DNA of 8,615 nt from the NCBI GenBank assembly GCA_946623205.1, contig CAMOQV010000048.1, positions 1 through 8,615 on the forward strand, in the 5' to 3' direction. Position 1 is the first letter of the stretch, and each line of letters opens with the position of its first letter. Below the pieces are notes generated by a model. That model saw only the letters and a list, made by a program, of their open reading frames with translations, searched no databases and had not been told where the DNA came from. Source of the DNA: an uncultured Clostridia bacterium (lineage in GTDB: Bacteria > Bacillota > Clostridia > Christensenellales > UBA3700). Shown in pieces: positions 1 through 5,665 of the stretch. The position numbers and the translations under genes are program-made.

Positions 1-382
1 AACCGAATTTAGCAGCTCCTAATCTTTCTTCTTCTAAGCAGTCTAATTGAACGTGATATGGTAATACGATTACTGCTCTATCACTAATCTTTAAATTCTC
101 TGGTGTAATTTTAACGCCAGCTGCAATTAGTCTGTCCATTTCGCCGCAAAGGTGTTTGATATCGATAACCATACCATTACCCATTACGTTGATGATGTCT
201 TCTCTTAAAATTCCTGATGGAAGTAAATTTAAGATAAACTTTCCTAAGTGGTTAATAACAGTGTGTCCTGCGTTGTTACCACCTTGATAACGACATACGA
301 TGTCGTAATCCTTTGAGATAAGGTCGACCATTCTGCCCTTTCCTTCATCTCCCCAGTTAATTCCTACAATTGCTGTTAACAT
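1..382 (-). CDS. purA: Adenylosuccinate synthetase, N-terminal part (runs off the left edge)
   Basis: PurA joins IMP and aspartate using GTP to make adenylosuccinate, the first step from IMP to AMP, in the cytoplasm. The 127 residues visible begin MLTAIVGINWGDEGKGRMVD. They contain the GTP-binding WGDEGKG loop at residues 10-16, including the catalytic Asp12. RYQGGNNAGHT at 32-42 carries the second catalytic residue, His40. LLPSGIL follows at 53-59, MGNGMVID in the IMP-binding region at 68-75, and LPYH near residue 110. The usual GTQWGDEGKGK(I/V)VD is GINWGDEGKGRMVD here (Gln to Asn, Lys to Arg). I recall an NWGDEGKG form from Clostridia-type PurA, but have not checked it. The ATG at 380-382 follows an AGGAGAA ribosome binding site at 391-397 with an 8-base spacer. 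The gene starts 31 bases after the preceding small gene and is probably the last visible member of the guaA operon. About 300 residues lie outside the window. Confidence 0.96.
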   Translation of the reverse strand, partial: MLTAIVGINWGDEGKGRMVDLISKDYDIVCRYQGGNNAGHTVINHLGKFILNLLPSGILREDIINVMGNGMVIDIKHLCGEMDRLIAAGVKITPENLKISDRAVIVLPYHVQLDCLEEERLGAAKFG

Positions 383-413
383 ATCTATATTTCTCCTAAA
401 TTATTTTACTTTT

Positions 414-662
414 TTAACCTTGAAGACCACGTGATTGTCTATCCATGTCCTCAACTACAATGTCATAAATTTCGCCAAGTGTTGAACAGTATTCCAAAAC
501 TTGCCATGGTTCGTCTGTGTGGAAATGGATTTTGATTAAATCAGAATCCCCAACAACTAACAAACACTCGCCATCTAGATCGTTTTCGAAATAATCAATG
601 ATTTCTTGTTGATCAAGATCTTTTCCTTCAATCAATAGTTGTGTGTCGTACTTATGTATCAT
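414..662 (-). CDS. Stand-alone FakA/YloV middle-domain-like protein, 82 residues
   Basis: This small soluble protein has no signal peptide or membrane segment. Residues 33-75 contain LLVVGDSDLIKIHFHT, then VLEYCSTLGEIYDIVVEDM. That matches the conserved part of the middle domain of FakA (YloV, the DhaL/DegV-linked fatty acid kinase subunit), where the pattern is roughly VVGDxxLVKVHVHTxxPGxVLEYAxxxGEL. The N-terminal DhaL kinase domain and the C-terminal DegV-like domain are both absent. The metal-binding His pair of the FakA middle domain appears to be kept (His46, His48). The Cys of the GYCTE motif aligns with Asp6 in HKYDTQ. Small Clostridia proteins of this kind are, from memory, often annotated 'kinase to dihydroxyacetone kinase', but no kinase motif is present, so that name is doubtful. 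The ATG at 660-662 has AGGAG at 670-674 with a 7-base spacer. A longer reading frame upstream would overlap guaA by 41 bases and is unlikely. It lies 13 bases after guaA and 31 before purA, so it is almost surely co-transcribed. Function unknown. Confidence 0.85.
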   Translation of the reverse strand: MIHKYDTQLLIEGKDLDQQEIIDYFENDLDGECLLVVGDSDLIKIHFHTDEPWQVLEYCSTLGEIYDIVVEDMDRQSRGLQG

Positions 663-669
663 TAGATAA

Positions 670-674
670 CTCCT
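670..674 (-). promoter_or_regulatory. Ribosome binding site that fixes the start of the FakA-middle-like gene
   Basis: AGGAG on the minus strand lies 7 bases before the ATG at 660-662, in the 13-base gap after the guaA stop codon. It supports the 82-residue product over an 18-residue longer frame that would start inside guaA. Confidence 0.8.
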
Positions 675-675
675 T

Positions 676-2208
676 TTATTCCCACTCGATTGTTGCTGGT
701 GGTTTTGATGTAACATCGTATACTACTCTGTTTACATGTTTAACCTCATTAACAATTCTCGTAGATATTTTTTCTAAAACATCATATGGAATTCTAGCCC
801 AATCTGCTGTCATTCCATCTACACTTGTTACAGCACGAAGAACGATTGTGTAATCATATGTTCTTGCGTCGCCCATAACGCCTACGCTCTTCATATTAGT
901 TAATACAGCAAAATATTGCCATATCTCTGTATCTAAATTATTTAGAGCGATTTCTTCTCTTAAGATATAGTCAGCATCTTTTAAGATGTCTAATTTCTTC
1001 TTTGTTATATTTCCAAGTATTCTTACAGCTAAACCTGGTCCTGGGAATGGTTGACGCATAACGATTTCTCTTGGTAATCCAATTTCAAAACCTACACGTC
1101 TTACTTCATCTTTAAATAGATTTCTTAATGGCTCAACAAGTTCCTTGAAATCTACAACGCTTGGAAGACCACCAACATTGTGGTGAGATTTAATCTTAGC
1201 GCTTTGTCCTAAACCAGATTCAATAACGTCTGGATAAATAGTTCCTTGAACTAAGAAATCTACTTTACCAATCTTCTTTGCTTCTGCTTCGAAGACTTCA
1301 ATGAAGTCTTTACCAATAATTTTTCTCTTCTTTTCAGGCTCATGAACATCTTTTAAATCACCTAAGAACTTCTTTGAAGCATCAACCTTAATTAGGTTCA
1401 TGCCCATCTCGTCCTTAAATACGTGCATAACTTGTTCTGCTTCGCCTTTTCTTAATAGACCGTGATCTACGAATATACATAGCAATTGGTTACCAACAGC
1501 TTTATGTACAAGTGTTGCTGCAACTGCACTATCTACACCGCCAGAGAAAGCACATAATACTTTCTTATCTCCAATCTTCTCTTTTAGAGCAGCAATGGTT
1601 TCTTTTGCGAAATTAGACATTGTCCAATCGCCAGATACTCCACATACTTCGTATAAGAAGTTTCTTAGCATCTTATTTCCGTCTAATGAGTGAACTACTT
1701 CTGGGTGATATTGAACGCCATAAATCTTTCTTTTTTCATCTTCCATAGCAGCTACTGGACAAGTATCTGTATATGCAGTTACTTTAAAGCCCTTTGGAAG
1801 CTTGTTGATATAGTCAGTATGGCTCATCCAAACTTGGCTCTTATTTGCAATGCCCTTGAACATTAATGATGGTTCAATATTTGCTTCTTGCTTACCATAT
1901 TCACGTGTTTCAGCATGCTTTACTTCTCCGCCTAATGTATAAGCAATTAATTGACAACCATAACATATTCCAAGAATTGGAATGCCTAATTCAAAGATTT
2001 CTTTATCAATATGTGGTGATTGTTCATCATATACGCTATTTGGTCCACCTGTGAAAATGATACCTTTTGGGTTATATGATTTGATTCTTTCGATAGAGAC
2101 ATTGTAAGGCAAAAGCTCACAATATACGTTAAGGTCTCTAACTCTTCTTGCGATTAATTGGTTGTATTGCCCACCAAAGTCAAGTACTAATACTTTTTCG
2201 TTCTCCAT
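676..2208 (-). CDS. guaA: GMP synthase (glutamine-hydrolysing)
   Basis: GuaA converts XMP to GMP using ATP and ammonia released from glutamine; it is the last step of GMP synthesis, in the cytoplasm. At 510 residues it has the normal full length. An N-terminal class I glutamine amidotransferase domain spans about 1-195. Its nucleophile is Cys82 in GICYGCQ (the usual form is GICYGMQ), and the other triad residues are His168 and Glu170 in VQYHPE. The ATP pyrophosphatase domain begins near 200, with the P-loop SGGVDS at 222-227. The C-terminal dimerisation domain has RQPFPGPGL at 385-393 and ends in the typical SKPPATIEWE. The start lies 9 bases after the ATPase stop codon. The only ribosome-binding-like bases are AGG overlapping that stop codon, so translation is probably coupled to the upstream gene. 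I see no separate promoter, PurR box or purine riboswitch before it. The next gene follows after 13 bases. Confidence 0.98.
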   Translation of the reverse strand: MENEKVLVLDFGGQYNQLIARRVRDLNVYCELLPYNVSIERIKSYNPKGIIFTGGPNSVYDEQSPHIDKEIFELGIPILGICYGCQLIAYTLGGEVKHAETREYGKQEANIEPSLMFKGIANKSQVWMSHTDYINKLPKGFKVTAYTDTCPVAAMEDEKRKIYGVQYHPEVVHSLDGNKMLRNFLYEVCGVSGDWTMSNFAKETIAALKEKIGDKKVLCAFSGGVDSAVAATLVHKAVGNQLLCIFVDHGLLRKGEAEQVMHVFKDEMGMNLIKVDASKKFLGDLKDVHEPEKKRKIIGKDFIEVFEAEAKKIGKVDFLVQGTIYPDVIESGLGQSAKIKSHHNVGGLPSVVDFKELVEPLRNLFKDEVRRVGFEIGLPREIVMRQPFPGPGLAVRILGNITKKKLDILKDADYILREEIALNNLDTEIWQYFAVLTNMKSVGVMGDARTYDYTIVLRAVTSVDGMTADWARIPYDVLEKISTRIVNEVKHVNRVVYDVTSKPPATIEWE

Positions 2209-2217
2209 ATGTTTAAC

Positions 2218-5160
2218 CTACGCTTCTTTCTTTAAAAATTTTTTTACCGTTTTAATGTTCTTATTGAAGAATTTCTTAACTTCCCTAATTAGGTTAGTTA
2301 CAGCTTCAATTTCTACACGCATGAACAACATTGTAGGTACAACACAAACTAAGCAGATAACTAATTTTATAGTCATACTAGATGTCAATGAATACAAGCT
2401 GAAGATTGCTGCCATAAATGGAGTTGAAATACACCATATGAATGCGACTAGCATAATTGCCATCAAGAACAATCTTTCTTTCGTGTATGGAAGACATACT
2501 TGCGCAAGAACGACAAATGATACCATTGCGTAAATGTATGTTGCCATTGTTCCAACTTGAGATGAAACAGTATAACCGATGTTGCTGTATGTATAACTTA
2601 TCAAGAATACTAACAATGTAATTGTAAAGCCCGCAGGCAGTGCCTTTTTAAAGACTTTGGATAGGAATCCGCCCGTGACTTTGTGATTATTTGGCTCAAG
2701 AGCCAAGAAGAATGATGGAATACCAACGAATAGCGCACTAACTAAAGTTAAGTGAATTGGTTCAAATGGTGATTTAATCATGAACGCAATACATAAGATA
2801 GATAGAAGCGCACTGAATGTTGTCTTAACCAAGAATAGTGATGCAGCTCTTTCGATGTTATTAATAACACGTCTTCCTTCGGAAACAACTGATGGAAGTG
2901 AAGCAAAGTCACTATCTAAAAGTACTAATTGAGCAACAGCTCTTGATGCTTCTGAACCTGCAGCCATAGCAATTGAACAATCTGCCTCTTTTAAGGCCAT
3001 AACGTCGTTTACACCATCGCCTGTCATACCAACTGTATATCCCTTAGATTTTAGGGCTTGTACAAGTTGTTTCTTTTGCTTTGGAGTTACACGGCCAAAG
3101 ATTGTATATTTATCACAAGCATCATATACTTTTTCTTCTGTATCTAATTCTGTCGCATCGATATATTTATCTGCGCCAGTTAATCCTGCTCTTTCAGCTA
3201 CTTTAGAAACTGTTACTGGGTTATCACCTGAAATAACCTTTAGAGTAACACCTTGTTCTGCAAAATATTCAAATGTAACTTTAGCATTTTCACGAATCTT
3301 ATCACTCAAAACTACTAAAGCTACAAGAATCATTCTATCTGGATCCATTGTTTCAGTTAGAGTTTCTTTTGTTGTAACTAATGCTAAAACTCTGTAGCCT
3401 TCTTTTGCATATGCTTCGCAATCTTCCTTAACTTCTTTGAATCTATGCTTTAAAACGAATTCTGGAGCACCTACAATAAATGTTCCATTTATGCCGAAGT
3501 TAACAGCTGACCACTTTCTTGCTGAAGAGAATGGAACCGTCTTTATAACTTCAAATTCGTTCTTTTGTTTATAATGCTTTTCAAATGCTTCAAATGTTGC
3601 GTTGTTTGGACCTAAGGCTTTTACCATATTTCCTAAGATATCTTCAACATTGCCATATTTTTCTGAGAACATTTGCTCTTTTTCGACTTGCATAGAACCT
3701 TCTGTTATTGTTCCTGTTTTATCCAAGCACAATACATCTACTCTAGCTAGTGTTTCAATTGAATACAAATCTTGAACCAAAGTTTTTTTCTTAGCTAACT
3801 TATAAACACCGGCAGCTAGAGCTACAGATGTTAATACCATCAAGCCTTCTGGAATCATACCAATGATAGAACTTACTGTCTTTGTAACTGTTTCTGATAA
3901 AACACCATCTGCAAGTTTAAAGTTATTTAAGAATAACAATATACCAATTGGGAAAATCAAAATTGTAACGATTCTAATAATCCAGTTAATTGATTGCATC
4001 AACTTACTCTTTGTCTTTTTAAACTTCTTAGCTTCAGCTAATAACTTTGCAGAATAAGAATTTTCACCAACTGCTGTTACTCTACAAGTAACTTCGCCGG
4101 CTTGAATTGTTGAGCCTGAATATAATGCATCCCCATTTGTTTTATGGATATCATCTGATTCACCTGTTAATAAAGATTCGTTTGCATCACATTGTCCGCC
4201 AACAACAACGCAGTCTACTGGAACTTGTGCGCCTTGTTTTAAAACGATGATATCATCTAGAACAATTCTATCAGCTGGAATTGGAAATCTAGATGTAACG
4301 CTATTTTTGTTTCTTATGACATCAACCGTAGGAGCTGTCGCAATTGACATCTTCTCTAATGTCTTTTTAGATCTAATTTCTTGGAAAATACCAATAATCA
4401 TATTTGCTATAACGATAGCTAAGAACAACGCATTTTTTAATTGACCAAATACTAATACGGCACAACCTAAGAAAAAGTTGATGATATTGAATAGTGTCAA
4501 TACGTTTGATCTAAAGATTGAGAAATATGATTTTGTTACTATGCTCTTTTGTACATTTACATGACCTTTGTCGATTCTTTCTTGAAGTTGCGCTTCAGTC
4601 AAACCAACATTTGGATCTGTATCTACTCTATTTAATGGCGATCTTAAATATTCTTTGCTTAATTTTTTCTTTTTTTCTGGTTTTGGAGCTTCTTCTTCCT
4701 CTTTTGGCGTAGAAATAACTTCACTATCTAGAGGAATATCATTTTGTTTAATCTCAACATTTCCTTGAGGAATTATAGCAGTTTGAACTTCTTTAGCTTC
4801 TTCCTTAGTTTCCTCTTGATTATGTTGTGTGTATTTTAGATCCATAGATTCTTGAACTGGATTTTCTAATTGCACACTAATTGTTTCTTCTGCCTTAACC
4901 TCAGCAACTTTAGTATCTTTTGCTTTTGCCTTTGTTTGCTTTGGCGCCTTCTTCTCAGCTTTTGGCTTTTGAGGCTTTGCCTCAACTGCTACTTCTACCT
5001 TTGGCGCTTCAACCTTTTTTGGCTCAACCTTTGGTTCAGCTTTCTTTTGAGGTTTTACAACAACATCTTTTGCTTTTGCCTTTGCTGGCTCAGACTTTTT
5101 TGCTGTTGTTGCTTTTGGCTTAATGTCTACCGTCTTTTGATCTTTTGTGTTTTTCGCCAT
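2218..5160 (-). CDS. P-type cation ATPase, CtpE-like, with a long Lys/Ala/Pro-rich N-terminal tail
   Basis: This 980-residue membrane pump couples ATP hydrolysis to ion transport. The P-type hallmarks are present: TGES at 332-335 (actuator domain), DKTGT at 480-484 with Asp480 as the phosphorylated residue, SGDNPVT at 644-650, and TGDGVND at 713-719. About ten hydrophobic segments are visible: two at ~218-260, two at ~394-452, and six between ~770 and ~948. The M4 segment (IPEGLMVLTSVALAAGV, then LVQDLYSIETLARVD) and GIPSFFLALEPN in M6 resemble the CtpE subgroup, linked in mycobacteria to calcium uptake. They do not resemble the PEGLP of SERCA/PacL pumps. GAPE at 564-567 lacks the preceding Lys of the KGA motif, which I believe is normal for this subgroup. 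Calcium is the best guess for substrate but is not shown. The unusual part is residues 1-165, hydrophilic and low in complexity (Lys, Ala, Pro, Glu, Val), before the pump core near 170. The ATG has AGGAG at 5167-5171 with a 6-base spacer. It is the first gene of a unit continuing into guaA. Confidence 0.95.
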   Translation of the reverse strand: MAKNTKDQKTVDIKPKATTAKKSEPAKAKAKDVVVKPQKKAEPKVEPKKVEAPKVEVAVEAKPQKPKAEKKAPKQTKAKAKDTKVAEVKAEETISVQLENPVQESMDLKYTQHNQEETKEEAKEVQTAIIPQGNVEIKQNDIPLDSEVISTPKEEEEAPKPEKKKKLSKEYLRSPLNRVDTDPNVGLTEAQLQERIDKGHVNVQKSIVTKSYFSIFRSNVLTLFNIINFFLGCAVLVFGQLKNALFLAIVIANMIIGIFQEIRSKKTLEKMSIATAPTVDVIRNKNSVTSRFPIPADRIVLDDIIVLKQGAQVPVDCVVVGGQCDANESLLTGESDDIHKTNGDALYSGSTIQAGEVTCRVTAVGENSYSAKLLAEAKKFKKTKSKLMQSINWIIRIVTILIFPIGILLFLNNFKLADGVLSETVTKTVSSIIGMIPEGLMVLTSVALAAGVYKLAKKKTLVQDLYSIETLARVDVLCLDKTGTITEGSMQVEKEQMFSEKYGNVEDILGNMVKALGPNNATFEAFEKHYKQKNEFEVIKTVPFSSARKWSAVNFGINGTFIVGAPEFVLKHRFKEVKEDCEAYAKEGYRVLALVTTKETLTETMDPDRMILVALVVLSDKIRENAKVTFEYFAEQGVTLKVISGDNPVTVSKVAERAGLTGADKYIDATELDTEEKVYDACDKYTIFGRVTPKQKKQLVQALKSKGYTVGMTGDGVNDVMALKEADCSIAMAAGSEASRAVAQLVLLDSDFASLPSVVSEGRRVINNIERAASLFLVKTTFSALLSILCIAFMIKSPFEPIHLTLVSALFVGIPSFFLALEPNNHKVTGGFLSKVFKKALPAGFTITLLVFLISYTYSNIGYTVSSQVGTMATYIYAMVSFVVLAQVCLPYTKERLFLMAIMLVAFIWCISTPFMAAIFSLYSLTSSMTIKLVICLVCVVPTMLFMRVEIEAVTNLIREVKKFFNKNIKTVKKFLKKEA
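4915..5084. repeat. 20-bp direct repeats in the low-complexity tail of the ATPase gene
   Basis: The same 20 bases occur at 4915-4934 and 5065-5084, exactly 150 bases apart and in the same reading frame. Both copies encode Lys-Ala-Lys-Ala-Lys-Asp (residues 76-81 and 27-32 of the pump). The surrounding sequence has many shorter partial repeats of Lys/Pro/Glu/Val codons. This suggests the tail grew by slippage or local duplication, and its length may vary between strains. That last point is inference. Confidence 0.85.
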
Positions 5161-5179
5161 CTTTTGCTCCTATTTTCAA

Positions 5180-5202
5180 CGCGTATTATATTAACACACG
5201 CG
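5180..5202. promoter_or_regulatory. Inverted repeat across the -10 element (possible operator)
   Basis: CGCGT at 5180-5184 and ACGCG at 5198-5202 are perfect inverted 5-base arms separated by 13 bases. The arms extend to 7 bases with one mismatch. The repeat brackets the -10 region of the ATPase promoter, where a repressor would act. GC-rich arms stand out in such AT-rich intergenic DNA. No regulator is identified, and arms this short could occur by chance. Confidence 0.3.
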
Positions 5203-5216
5203 CAAATGAAAGTCAA
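5185..5216 (-). promoter_or_regulatory. Sigma-70-type promoter for the ATPase-guaA-purA unit
   Basis: On the minus strand a -35 TTGACT lies at 5211-5216, in the 79-base gap after aroQ. The -10 region reads TAATATAAT at 5185-5193. The hexamer TAATAT (5188-5193) has an ideal 17-base spacer, whereas TATAAT (5185-5190) matches consensus better but sits 20 bases away. It is the only convincing promoter before this gene set. The leader to the ATPase start at 5160 would be about 20 bases. Confidence 0.6.
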
Positions 5217-5232
5217 AATATCTTTTTAGATA
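5215..5232 (-). terminator. Weak hairpin with T-run after aroQ
   Basis: Eight bases after the aroQ stop codon, the minus strand has TATCT, a loop AAAA, then AGATA followed by TTTT. The 5-bp stem has a single G-C pair, so it would be a poor terminator alone. It overlaps the -35 of the next promoter by two bases. Read-through from the aro genes into the ATPase unit therefore seems possible. Confidence 0.25.
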
Positions 5233-5239
5233 AATAACC

Positions 5240-5665
5240 TTACATTAGTTTGTCTATTGCTTCTAAATATCCATCAAAGCCCTTGCCTTTTATTTGTTCA
5301 ATACAAGCTGGGGCTATTACTGAATTTTGTCTAAACGCTTCTCGCTTAGATATATCTGAAATGTGAACTTCAATCGTTTTTATGTTCACTCCCTTTATTG
5401 CATCATGAATTGCATATGAATAATGCGTAAATGCACCAGGGTTTATTATTATTCCATCAAACTTTTTGTAGTAGCATTCTTGAATGCAATCTACAATATC
5501 TCCTTCGTGGTTAGATTGGAAGAAGAACACCTCAACGCCCTTTTCTTTTGCATATTTTCCAATGTACTGAATTAAATCCTCATATGTTTGAGATCCATAA
5601 ATCTCTGGCTCTCTAACTCCTAACATATTTAGATTAACTCCATTTATAACCATTATTTTGCTCAT
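5240..5665 (-). CDS. aroQ: 3-dehydroquinate dehydratase, type II
   Basis: AroQ removes water from 3-dehydroquinate to give 3-dehydroshikimate, the third step of the shikimate route to aromatic amino acids, in the cytoplasm. The 141 residues fit the compact type II family, which usually forms dodecamers. Visible motifs are INGVNLNMLG at 7-16 (usual form NGPNLNLLG) and REPEIYG at 18-24, with catalytic Arg18 and Tyr23. QSNHEGDIVDCIQ lies at 50-62, INPGAFTHYS at 74-83 with substrate-binding Asn75, and EVHISDISKREAFR at 99-112 with catalytic His101 and the closing Arg. The ATG at 5663-5665 overlaps the TGA of the AroE-AroK gene (ATGA). It is preceded by GGAGG at 5673-5677 with a 7-base spacer, so translation is coupled. 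A longer in-frame start at 5731 lies deep inside the upstream gene and is rejected. Confidence 0.96.
   Translation of the reverse strand: MSKIMVINGVNLNMLGVREPEIYGSQTYEDLIQYIGKYAKEKGVEVFFFQSNHEGDIVDCIQECYYKKFDGIIINPGAFTHYSYAIHDAIKGVNIKTIEVHISDISKREAFRQNSVIAPACIEQIKGKGFDGYLEAIDKLM

Noticed and set aside
663..716. Longer 100-residue version of the FakA-middle-like gene
   Set aside because: The extra 18 residues overlap the end of guaA. They show no family similarity, and a good AGGAG site points to the ATG at 660-662.
2209..2217. Purine riboswitch or PurR operator before guaA
   Set aside because: Only 9 bases separate guaA from the ATPase stop codon, and no such motif is seen in them.
641..2533. 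Plus-strand frames opposite guaA and the ATPase 3' end
   Set aside because: They are shadows of the conserved minus-strand genes, with no recognisable domain or start signal.
4870..5229. Plus-strand Cys/Leu/Phe-rich open frames opposite the ATPase tail
   Set aside because: They are the antisense of Lys/Ala/Pro codons, which gives Leu/Phe/Cys-rich translations. They have no ribosome binding site and lie opposite a clear gene.
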